Origin: DATDVL01 sp035290025
GTDB lineage: Archaea; Nanobdellota; Nanobdellia; SCGC-AAA011-G17; DATDVL01
Direction of reading: 5' to 3'
Assembly: GCA_035290025.1 (NCBI GenBank)
Contig: DATDVL010000050.1
Span: 1-25,705, forward strand
DNA length: 25,705 nucleotides
How positions within the stretch are numbered: the first letter of the stretch is position 1; each line of letters begins with the position of its first letter. A program made the translations under genes and the position numbers. Under the pieces are notes generated by a model that was not told where the DNA came from, did not search any database, and was given only the letters and a program-made list of their open reading frames with translations. Of this stretch, positions 1-6,762 are shown one piece after another.

Positions 1-411
1 GAGCCACAACTTTGTATAGGGTTCAAAACGTTTGTTAGAATGATCTAATGATGTATGACCTTGCCCGTCATAGTGAAAAGTGGGTAGTACATAATTTTGC
101 CCTTTTACTATAATTCCATATTCAATAGACATATGACTACCAGAGAAAGTTGTTGTGGTAATCGCATCGAGACCTCCAATGGCACAGGTATGTTCTCTGT
201 CAAGCCAGAGCATTACTTGTGGTACTCCTAAATGTCTTCCCATTCTTAGAAGATATTGTGAAAGAGGATGAGCACCTTCAAATTCCACAAGTGATCCTAA
301 AGGTAATTCTGCCAGGACTATGCGATCTGGTTGTTGTACTCGTGCTAAGTCTCTTATTCTTTGGCGTGGTGGTAGTCTAATTCTTGTTGATGTGGTAAGT
401 AAGGATGTCAT
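1..411 (-). CDS. Unknown protein, 3' part cut by window edge
   Basis: An open frame of 137 codons starts at ATG 411 and runs off the left edge without a stop, so only the N-terminal part is visible. I do not recognise the family. The start is supported by a TATA-like box (CCTTTAAAAAGG on the minus strand, centred near 437), about 26 bases upstream, which fits a leaderless transcript. The N-terminus is rich in Arg, Thr and Pro. A later segment has alternating hydrophobic residues (MLWLDREHTCAIGGLDAI), suggesting a soluble alpha/beta fold. No signal peptide or membrane helix is visible. Codon use is more A-rich than in the strongly skewed minus-strand genes such as the aminopeptidase at 1799-4621. 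Confidence 0.65.
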   Translation of the reverse strand, partial: MTSLLTTSTRIRLPPRQRIRDLARVQQPDRIVLAELPLGSLVEFEGAHPLSQYLLRMGRHLGVPQVMLWLDREHTCAIGGLDAITTTTFSGSHMSIEYGIIVKGQNYVLPTFHYDGQGHTSLDHSNKRFEPYTKLWL

Positions 412-459
412 ATGAAATAGGCTAAATTACCCCTTTTTAAAGGAAATGAACAACAAGAC

Positions 460-582
460 CTATTTTATTTTCCATTCGTTACCACAATTAGAACATTTGT
501 ACACTTTTCTTAGGGGTGCTGGTTTTTTCCCTTCGTTTTTGAGAAAAATACTTGCACTATTACAGCGTTCACATCGTGCCAT
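460..582 (-). CDS. Small zinc-ribbon protein, 40 residues
   Basis: A short frame from ATG 582 to TAG 460 encodes 40 residues. It has two CxxC knuckles, C4-x2-C7 (MARCERCN) and C30-x2-C33 (YKCSNCGNEWK), separated by a basic, proline-containing linker. This is the layout of a minimal zinc ribbon. Such mini-proteins in archaea are usually nucleic-acid or ribosome associated, but nothing here fixes the role. An AT-rich box (CATAAACTATTTAAACAA on the minus strand, about 606-623) lies 25-40 bases upstream and could be its promoter. The intact cysteine pairs and the lack of any overlapping gene support it as real despite its size. Confidence 0.7.
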   Translation of the reverse strand: MARCERCNSASIFLKNEGKKPAPLRKVYKCSNCGNEWKIK

Positions 583-634
583 GATTGTTTCTTAATGGCT
601 GAATTGTTTAAATAGTTTATGAAATAGTAATTGT

Positions 635-1018
635 TTACCAGATGCTTATCATCAAACTTACCATGCTAAGAACGAAGGTTCCCCAGCAAATGTCAATGAT
701 GCTGAGGATAACAGGCCAAGTCCCGCTAAAAAATGCGAGATTAGTCAAGTCATAGACGGCGTAGATAGAGAAACCATAAATTGCACCTTTAAGGAGTGCT
801 TGTTGCCAGGTTGCTTGTGGTCCTATGAGGAGTAAAAATCCTATGACAGCAATAAGATACACAAAGAATCCTAGGGCAAGGTTTATTTTAATAGGTGCAA
901 CGTTTTTGAGGTGTTGGAAGTAGTAATTTTTCATGAATAGTCCTAACCATAGACTATCGAGGATGATGAACGTTAGTACCCCAATGATAAGGTATTTGAT
1001 AAAGAATAATACTTGCAT
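635..1018 (-). CDS. DUF2177 family integral membrane protein
   Basis: This 127-residue protein has four hydrophobic segments, at roughly 6-24, 45-65, 72-97 and 103-125. It shows features I associate with the DUF2177 family: LDSLWLG near residue 21, then GAIYGFSIYAVYDLTN near 78-93, and a late Asp-x2-Trp-Gly (DICWG) near 109. The family's function is unknown. The conserved polar residues inside the membrane segments suggest a structural or transport role, which is inference. Length is normal for the family. The start at 1018 is supported by a TATA-like AACTTTTAAAGC about 28 bases upstream on the minus strand. It is divergent from the tRNA-Pro gene to its right. Confidence 0.8.
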   Translation of the reverse strand: MQVLFFIKYLIIGVLTFIILDSLWLGLFMKNYYFQHLKNVAPIKINLALGFFVYLIAVIGFLLLIGPQATWQQALLKGAIYGFSIYAVYDLTNLAFFSGTWPVILSIIDICWGTFVLSMVSLMISIW

Positions 1019-1062
1019 AATAATCAGTGGTAGGCATTGCTTTAAAAGTTTTATTGCTCATA

Positions 1063-1073
1063 ATGTTTATAAA
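1063..1073 (+). promoter_or_regulatory. TATA box of tRNA-Pro
   Basis: GTTTATAAATC sits about 30 bases before the first base of the mature tRNA, the distance expected for an archaeal TATA box with a short 5' leader. Confidence 0.5.
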
Positions 1074-1098
1074 TCGTGCTGAAAAGGAGTTGGTTTGC

Positions 1099-1172
1099 GG
1101 GGATGTAGTCTAACTTGGTTAGGATACGGGGTTCGGGACTCCGTGATCTCGGTTCAAATCCGAGCTTCCTCA
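1099..1172 (+). tRNA. tRNA-Pro (anticodon CGG)
   Basis: The 74-base cloverleaf was folded by eye. The acceptor GGGGATG (1099-1105) pairs with CTTCCTC (1165-1171), with one G-T wobble and one T-T mismatch at pair 6-67; the discriminator is A1172. U8 and A9 follow, then a weak D stem (GTCT with GGAT) whose loop holds GG at 1115-1118 (CTTGGTTA). The anticodon stem is CGGGG/CTCCG and the loop TTCGGGA puts anticodon CGG at 1134-1136, which reads CCG. The variable loop is four bases (TGAT). The T arm is CTCGG-TTCAAAT-CCGAG. CCA is not encoded: ATT follows A1172. No intron is visible. The gene's last three bases coincide with the stop codon of the convergent gene at 1170-1760. Confidence 0.88.
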
Positions 1173-1760
1173 TTTAAATAACTCATCTACTTGGTTATTT
1201 AGTCTATTTATTTTTTCACGTAGGTTAAACAACACATTCAATTGGTATAGAAGAAATACTAAACCGCCAATAAAAACAATAAATTGTGCAATACAATTCC
1301 AAGAAGATCGAAATGCAACTCCTATCATAAACAAAATTGTTATAATAAATAGGCCAATAAGTATATAATGAATACCACTGAACAAAGAATCTTTAAGTAT
1401 TTTATTAGCCAAAGTAGAATGCAACAAAGGTTGGAACTTCAGCTTCTTCATTGTTAAAGAAAAATAATTTTCTTCTATTTTTTGACACACCTTATAATTA
1501 AATAGTCTAATAATATCAGCCCGAATAAACAAATGGTGAAAATAAATTAAAATGAATAAACCACCTGAGAAAAATATAAATCTAATAAAAGGTGTTCTTA
1601 CTATCTCAAAAGCAGAATAAAAAATAGTAAGTGAACCTACAAGAAGGATTGAAATAAGAGACCATGTCATAGTGTTATAATGTTCTGCAGAGTCCTGAGC
1701 TTTCTCATATAAAGTACGAATATTTATACAGTCAGATTCATTCTTTCTCTTTTTCCTCAT
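1170..1760 (-). CDS. Unknown four-helix membrane protein, AT-rich
   Basis: I do not recognise this 196-residue protein. It has a basic, soluble N-terminus (about 1-32), then hydrophobic segments at about 33-53 and 58-78. A cytoplasmic-looking basic stretch follows (about 80-125), then two more hydrophobic segments at about 127-150 and 153-175, and a short amphipathic C-terminal helix. Two pairs of helices around a loop would be compatible with a 2TM+2TM membrane sensor or effector, but this is only a shape. A strong TATA box (TTTTTATATATAC on the minus strand, 1778-1790) lies about 26 bases before ATG 1760. Base composition is richer in A and T on both strands than the neighbours and breaks the window-wide T/G skew. 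It abuts a tRNA 3' end, a common integration position, so it may be acquired. Confidence 0.7.
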   Translation of the reverse strand: MRKKRKNESDCINIRTLYEKAQDSAEHYNTMTWSLISILLVGSLTIFYSAFEIVRTPFIRFIFFSGGLFILIYFHHLFIRADIIRLFNYKVCQKIEENYFSLTMKKLKFQPLLHSTLANKILKDSLFSGIHYILIGLFIITILFMIGVAFRSSWNCIAQFIVFIGGLVFLLYQLNVLFNLREKINRLNNQVDELFK

Positions 1761-1798
1761 TAAAAACTAAAATAAAAGTATATATAAAAAGAATTCGG

Positions 1799-4621
1799 CT
1801 AATCATGGAGTAGTGAAAAAGATATTTTCCCGTGTTCTTTTTCATAATGTTTTCTTGCTTGTTGCAATCCTAAGAGTATCTTCTTCGTAGTGTTGTAGAC
1901 ACTGGGGTGTTTTTCTGGTGTCGTTGCTTTGAGTATGTTGAGTAAGAGTTGTACGAGTGGTTCGTGGTAAGCTGCTGGCATGTGTTCTATATTGCCAAGT
2001 ACTTTGAGTACTCTGTTCGTGCTGTATTCGTTGATACTTGCTAGTTGTATAATGACTTCTTCTAAGAGTTTTCTTCCTTCTGTTGTTTGTAGGCTCTTTT
2101 TCTTGTTGTTGGCAAATAGTTCATAGAGTGCTCGTTGGTCATTGGTTTGTTCAATGTGAAAGTTTTTTGTTTGTGCTGCTTGTCGTATGAGGTGTATGGC
2201 GTCGTCACTGTTGTTGTTTGCTAGTGCTCCTAGGTAGCTTTCCCATAATAGGAGGTTTTTTTGTGCTTGTTGTTCGTAGTCTTTGATAATTGCTTGTTTG
2301 TCGGGTGCGTTGCTATTGATATATTGTATAAATGCTGCGAGTTTGTCTGTGGGGTTGTTTGCTTGTTGGTATTGTTGTTTGATGAGGTGGTGTATGCTTG
2401 GTTTATTGAGTGTTCCTAGGATGCTGAGGATAACGTTTTTTATGTGTCGTTGTTTGATATTGACTACGTGTGTCGTTAGATAATCGTTTTCTTTGCTGGC
2501 AATGGTTGCTTGCTGGTAGAGTTTTGTGAGTTCTTGTTCGTAGGTTGTTGCGAGTGATTGGTGTATTTTCTTTTTCGTTTCGTAGAGTTTTTTGTAGTCG
2601 TGTTGGTATTCTTTGTTTTCTACTGCTTCAGGTAGGATGTAGAGGTATCCTCCGTAGTTTTTCCAGTGTTCTTGTTTTACGAGTTGTTGGTAATAAATTT
2701 CTAGGAGTTCTTTTCTTGGTGGTGCTGCAGGGTTTTTTAGTAGTCGTTCTTTTTCTTGGTTGAAGAGGTTGTAGAATGCTAGGTATTTGTTTGCTGCGTC
2801 ATCGTCGTGGTTGATTTGTTTGATGAGTTCTTCTTCAGTGATGGTTTGTTGTAGTTTGATGTAGGCTGCGTAATTTCTGTTCATGCTGATGAATCCTGGT
2901 TTTGTTGTTTTGATAGTTATTTTTTGTTGTGGTTTGCTTATAATATAGAGTTGTTCGTGTGTTTTTTTTCCTTGTTCGTCAAATACTGCTATGGGGAAGG
3001 GGAATGTTCGTGCTTTCTTTTCTGGTGTTATTTGCTTGATAGTTAGAGTGAGTGTTTTTTTCTTGCGGTCATATTTGCTGGTTGCTTGGACGTAGGGATA
3101 GCCAGTGGTAGTGAGCCATTGTTCTGCCATAGTTGTTAGTTTTTTCTTGCTTGCTTGTTCCATGCTGTGTATCCAGTCGTAGCGTGTTGCGTTAGCGTGT
3201 TTGAATTTTTTGTAGTAGTTGCTTAGTCCTTTGTTGAATGCTTCTTTTCCTATCGTTGTTTCTATCATGTTGATGAATTCTGGTGCTTTGACGTAGGTGA
3301 TAGATGTTATGAGTTCGTTCGTGTCGTTAAATCCTTCTGGTTCTATGGCCATGCTGGTTAAGCCAGCGTCTTCTTGGAGTGTTCCTCCTGCGGGTGATAT
3401 AATCGTGTGAATAATTCCGAGTCTGCTGTAGCCTTCTCCGAACAGCCATGCGTGGTGTTGTTGTTCTATGTGCACAGTTACTGCTTCGTTGAGCCATATT
3501 TCGTAGGGGCTTTTTCCGGTGACTTCTGATCCGTTGATGTTGTGGTAGAATTCGTGTGTTTTTACGCGTATCATATATTCGTATCTTCCGTCCGTCATGT
3601 CAGGGTAGGGTACTATTCTGTTGGCAGTTATGGTTGTGTTGCCTACGTTTTCCATGCCTCCGAAGTCTGAGTTTTGCATGCCTATTTCTCTGTAGATTTT
3701 TCCTGTGTATTGGTAGCCAAGTTTGATAGTATGTGCTAGTGTTTTGATTTCTTTTCTGATGGTTGCAATATTTTTTCCTTCGTGTTTTTGTTGTTCCCGT
3801 TGTTTGATGAGTTCCCATAGCTTTTTTCTTTGTTCAGGTTGTTGGGTTGGTTCTGGTCCTGTGTAGATGTGTATCCATTGTATGCTGTCGTGAAGTATGT
3901 TGAGTGCGTGTTGTGCTGCTGTTTTGTCTGTTCCGGGGTAGAGGAGGAGTTCTAGGGTGATGATGGTTCCGTCAGGGTATTCTAGGTATTTTTGGTGGCT
4001 GTCGTAGGTTCCTGCTCCTAGGAAGAAGAGGTAGGGTGCCATGGGTGTCTTAGTATTATCATAGGTTATGGTTGCTTTTCCATTATTTTCTTTTCGTGGT
4101 ATGCTGATGTCTCCGTTGCTGATGAGGTGGCTGTAGCGTTTGTCTGCGGTGATGGTCGTGGTGTAGGTGCATTTTGCTGTCATGTCATCGAGGCAAGGTA
4201 CGATGCGTTGGAATCCCCATTGTTGGCATTGGGTTATTTGTGTGGGTGGTTGTCCTTCAGGTGTTCTGTCGTAGTAGATTCCTTCTAAGATATTTTTTGT
4301 GGGTTTGCAAGTGGTTTTGGTTGTGATATGGAATGTTTGTCGTTGTTTGATGGGTTGGGTGAACGTAATAATTATTTTGTCGTTGGGTTGGTCATAGATG
4401 AAGGTTATGGGTGTTTCTTTGCAGTGAATATCTTGTATGGTTAATGTTTTTGCGTTGAGTTCTAGTTTTTTTAGTGGCTTGTTCAGGTTGGTGAACGTAG
4501 TTGTTGCTTCTACCGTCGTGTGGTCATCATGTAGGTCGAAGTTGAGGTTCATGTGGTCTACCGTGACGGGTAATTTTCCGAAGTCTTCTCGGTAAAACTT
4601 GTAGATGCGTTGTTTTTTCAC
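1799..4621 (-). CDS. PepN-like M1 family metallo-aminopeptidase
   Basis: This 940-residue gluzincin probably removes N-terminal residues from peptides in the cytosol; no signal peptide is visible. Catalytic features are intact. The exopeptidase motif is GGMEN (321-325, in place of GAMEN), and zinc ligands H356 and H360 (HEFYH) plus E379 in WLNEAVT give HExxH-x18-E. A tyrosine at 443 (ITYVKAP) matches the family's transition-state tyrosine. The region after the zinc site resembles E. coli PepN (870 residues) more than the eukaryotic branch. The C-terminal third is alpha-helical, as in the PepN C-terminal repeat domain. A charged helical insertion of about 45 residues (257-300) precedes GGMEN. 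The start is GTG 4621; a TATA-like CCTTAAAAGAAG lies about 27 bases upstream. The protein is strikingly rich in Thr, Gln, Lys and Ile, matching the strand skew. Confidence 0.9.
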   Translation of the reverse strand: MKKQRIYKFYREDFGKLPVTVDHMNLNFDLHDDHTTVEATTTFTNLNKPLKKLELNAKTLTIQDIHCKETPITFIYDQPNDKIIITFTQPIKQRQTFHITTKTTCKPTKNILEGIYYDRTPEGQPPTQITQCQQWGFQRIVPCLDDMTAKCTYTTTITADKRYSHLISNGDISIPRKENNGKATITYDNTKTPMAPYLFFLGAGTYDSHQKYLEYPDGTIITLELLLYPGTDKTAAQHALNILHDSIQWIHIYTGPEPTQQPEQRKKLWELIKQREQQKHEGKNIATIRKEIKTLAHTIKLGYQYTGKIYREIGMQNSDFGGMENVGNTTITANRIVPYPDMTDGRYEYMIRVKTHEFYHNINGSEVTGKSPYEIWLNEAVTVHIEQQHHAWLFGEGYSRLGIIHTIISPAGGTLQEDAGLTSMAIEPEGFNDTNELITSITYVKAPEFINMIETTIGKEAFNKGLSNYYKKFKHANATRYDWIHSMEQASKKKLTTMAEQWLTTTGYPYVQATSKYDRKKKTLTLTIKQITPEKKARTFPFPIAVFDEQGKKTHEQLYIISKPQQKITIKTTKPGFISMNRNYAAYIKLQQTITEEELIKQINHDDDAANKYLAFYNLFNQEKERLLKNPAAPPRKELLEIYYQQLVKQEHWKNYGGYLYILPEAVENKEYQHDYKKLYETKKKIHQSLATTYEQELTKLYQQATIASKENDYLTTHVVNIKQRHIKNVILSILGTLNKPSIHHLIKQQYQQANNPTDKLAAFIQYINSNAPDKQAIIKDYEQQAQKNLLLWESYLGALANNNSDDAIHLIRQAAQTKNFHIEQTNDQRALYELFANNKKKSLQTTEGRKLLEEVIIQLASINEYSTNRVLKVLGNIEHMPAAYHEPLVQLLLNILKATTPEKHPSVYNTTKKILLGLQQARKHYEKEHGKISFSLLHD

Positions 4622-4690
4622 AGTTCTTAAGGCTTATTTGCTTCTTTTAAGGTTTTCTGGAGTAAAAGATGTATGTTTCATACAGTTAAA

Positions 4691-4700
4691 CTTTTAAACG
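4691..4700 (+). promoter_or_regulatory. TATA box that decides the ppa start
   Basis: CTTTTAAACG is centred about 26 bases before ATG 4721. It lies downstream of the upstream in-frame ATG at 4673, so the transcript should begin at or near 4721, giving a leaderless mRNA and the shorter protein. Confidence 0.55.
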
Positions 4701-4720
4701 CTTTTTGCTGTTTTTGGTGT

Positions 4721-5266
4721 ATGACTGCAAACAATCCTTGGCATACAGTTGGTTTGGGTGATAAGTCACCAGAGATAGTTAATGCTATTATTGAGATCCC
4801 TAAAAATTCTAAGTTGAAGTATGAACTGGATAAGAAGTCTGGTTTGTTGAAGCTGGATCGTTTCTTGTATGCTGCTGTTCATTATCCAGGCGATTATGGT
4901 TTTTTGCCGCAAACGTTGTGGTTTGATGGTGATCCTATTGATATTGTTATTTTGACGAGTGAGTCTGTTGTTCCTATGACATTGGCTGAGGTCAGGATTA
5001 TTGGTGTTATGCGTATGTTGGATGGTGATGAGCGTGATGAGAAGTTGATTGGTGTGTATAATGGTGATCCTCGTTGTGCTGAATTGAAGAATATTTCTGA
5101 TATTCCTCGTCATCAGATGACGGAGTTGAAGCATTTTTTTGAGACGTATAAGGAGTTGCAGGGTAAGAAGTGTAAGATTTTGGAGATTGCTGGTCGTAGG
5201 GAGGCGTTGCAGGATATTCGTGAGAGTCAGAAGATGTATAAGAAAATGCTAAAAGAGCAGGCATAG
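4721..5266 (+). CDS. ppa: Inorganic pyrophosphatase, family I
   Basis: This enzyme hydrolyses pyrophosphate to two phosphates in the cytosol and pulls biosynthetic reactions forward, including the aminoacylation done by the ProRS next door. The 181 residues match the 170-180 typical of soluble family I enzymes. Visible signatures are IEIPKNSKLKYELDK near the N-terminus, DRFLYAAVHYPGDYGFLPQT, the metal-binding DGDPIDIVIL with its aspartates, and later MLDGDERDEKLIGV. An in-frame ATG at 4673 would add a cysteine- and phenylalanine-rich 16-residue extension absent from the family and lying upstream of the TATA box, so 4721 was chosen. ProRS follows after 44 bases with its own TATA box, so the two are probably separate transcripts. 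Confidence 0.95.
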   Translation: MTANNPWHTVGLGDKSPEIVNAIIEIPKNSKLKYELDKKSGLLKLDRFLYAAVHYPGDYGFLPQTLWFDGDPIDIVILTSESVVPMTLAEVRIIGVMRMLDGDERDEKLIGVYNGDPRCAELKNISDIPRHQMTELKHFFETYKELQGKKCKILEIAGRREALQDIRESQKMYKKMLKEQA

Positions 5267-5280
5267 TTCTTACAGAAAAG

Positions 5281-5290
5281 TTTTATAAGC
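5281..5290 (+). promoter_or_regulatory. TATA box of proS
   Basis: TTTTATAAGC is centred about 26 bases before ATG 5311. It favours that ATG over an in-frame TTG at 5305 and implies a leaderless transcript. Confidence 0.55.
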
Positions 5291-5310
5291 TTCTTATATG
5301 TTGGTTGTTT

Positions 5311-6762
5311 ATGGTTAAGGAAGAAAAGTTTGATTTTGAGGCAAATACGTTGCGTGCAAAGAAGAGTGATTTGCCTTTGTGGTATAGTCAGGTAGTTACT
5401 GCTGCTGATCTCATTGATGATCGTTTTGATATTAAGGGTGCTGCTGTTTGGAAGCCTTACGGGTATAAGGTGATGATGAATCTTAAGCAGTTTTGGGATA
5501 ATTTGTTTCAAGGTACAGGTATTGAAGAGATGTATTTCCCACTTATTGTCCCTATTTCTTATGCTGAACAGAATGAAAGTTGGTGGGCTGGTTTTAAGAC
5601 GGAAGGGTATAAGGTTATTGCAGGTAGTGATAATAAAGTTCAGGGTATCTTGCGTCCTACGGGTGAGCCTGCAATGTATCCGATGTTTGCTTTGTGGATT
5701 CGTGAACATAATACACTTCCTTTGAGGATTTATCAGACAGTCAATAGTTATCGTTATGAAACGAAGCAAACCAAACCATTAATTCGTACGCGTGAAATTA
5801 CGGTTTGGCATGAGATTCATACAGCACATGCATCTATGGAGGATGCGAATAAAGAGATGGATTTGCATATGGAGTTTTATGATACAATTTTTAATTGGTG
5901 TGCGCTTCCTGCCTTTAAGGTGAAGAAACCTATTTGGGAATGTTTCCCTGGTGCTGTGGGTGCTGTTGAGTATTATACGACTACTCCTGAGGCTCGCGTG
6001 ATGGAGAATGGTTCGGTGAATAATCTCGGTCAGGCGTATGCTAAAAAGTTTAATATTAAGTTTAAGGATGCTTCAGGTAAGGAGCAGCATGTGTGGCAGT
6101 TATGTACAGGTAATGGTGCTCGTTTATTAGGTGGCATAATTATTGTTCATGGTGATGATCATGGTTTAGTACTTCCTCCAAATATTGCTCCTTTGAAAGT
6201 TGTTATTGTTCCTATTTGGAAGAAAGGTGAGGAAAAGGAAGTATTGGCTGAGGCAAGGAAGGTTTTGAAGAGTTTTTCTGATGAAGGTATTGTTGCAAAG
6301 TTGGATGATCGTAATATTACTCCAGGTAAGAAGTTTTACGAGTATGAAATTAAGGGTGTTCCTATTCGTGTAGAGATTGGTCCTAAGGATATTCAGAATA
6401 AGAGTGTTGTTATGGTACGGAGAGATACTTTAGAAAAGTATAACGTGTTGATGAGTAAGGCTGCTGGTGAGGTAAAACAGATGTTAGTTAGTATGCAAAA
6501 GGATATGTTAAAACGCGCTCAGGACATGTTGGATACACAATTTAGTGATGCTGCGAATATTGCCGATATAAAGAAAAATCTTGCTAATAAGAAAATTTCT
6601 CGCTTACCTTGGTGTGACAGTCGTGAGTGTTATGATAAGGTTGGTGCTATTGAAGAAGGTTTGGAAGGTTTTGGTTCTGATATGGAAGCTATTAAAGAGT
6701 GTCCTTGTGCTATTTGTAGTAAGCCTGCAAAAACGTTATTGTATGCTGCTAAGACCTATTAG
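5311..6762 (+). CDS. proS: Prolyl-tRNA synthetase, archaeal/eukaryotic type
   Basis: This class IIa synthetase charges tRNA-Pro with proline; a tRNA-Pro(CGG) lies about 4 kb upstream. The 483 residues are normal for the type that lacks the bacterial editing insertion. Motif 2 includes R115-P-T-G118-E119 and the long RIYQTVNSYRYETKQT stretch, followed by REITVWHE. Motif 3 includes R271 and HGDDHG at 280-285. An anticodon-binding domain follows (IAPLKVVIVPIWKKGEE), then a C-terminal zinc domain with cysteines at 435, 440, 464, 466 and 469. The chain ends in Tyr, as expected for this type. The TXE motif carries Gly at 118 where Ser is common in my recollection. The 3' end overlaps the convergent gene by four bases. 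Confidence 0.96.
   Translation: MVKEEKFDFEANTLRAKKSDLPLWYSQVVTAADLIDDRFDIKGAAVWKPYGYKVMMNLKQFWDNLFQGTGIEEMYFPLIVPISYAEQNESWWAGFKTEGYKVIAGSDNKVQGILRPTGEPAMYPMFALWIREHNTLPLRIYQTVNSYRYETKQTKPLIRTREITVWHEIHTAHASMEDANKEMDLHMEFYDTIFNWCALPAFKVKKPIWECFPGAVGAVEYYTTTPEARVMENGSVNNLGQAYAKKFNIKFKDASGKEQHVWQLCTGNGARLLGGIIIVHGDDHGLVLPPNIAPLKVVIVPIWKKGEEKEVLAEARKVLKSFSDEGIVAKLDDRNITPGKKFYEYEIKGVPIRVEIGPKDIQNKSVVMVRRDTLEKYNVLMSKAAGEVKQMLVSMQKDMLKRAQDMLDTQFSDAANIADIKKNLANKKISRLPWCDSRECYDKVGAIEEGLEGFGSDMEAIKECPCAICSKPAKTLLYAAKTY

Noticed and set aside
2283..2763. Plus-strand open frames inside the aminopeptidase gene
   Set aside because: Antisense to a well-supported M1 peptidase; the Leu/Val/Cys-rich sequences are what the strand skew produces by chance.
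4673..4720. Longer ppa start at ATG 4673
   Set aside because: Adds a Cys/Phe-rich extension not typical of the family and lies upstream of the TATA box.
5227..5769. A 180-codon open frame on the minus strand across ppa and proS
   Set aside because: It lies antisense to two firmly identified genes, has low-complexity Thr/Ile/Asn-rich content and no promoter, and is explained by the T/G-rich opposite strand.
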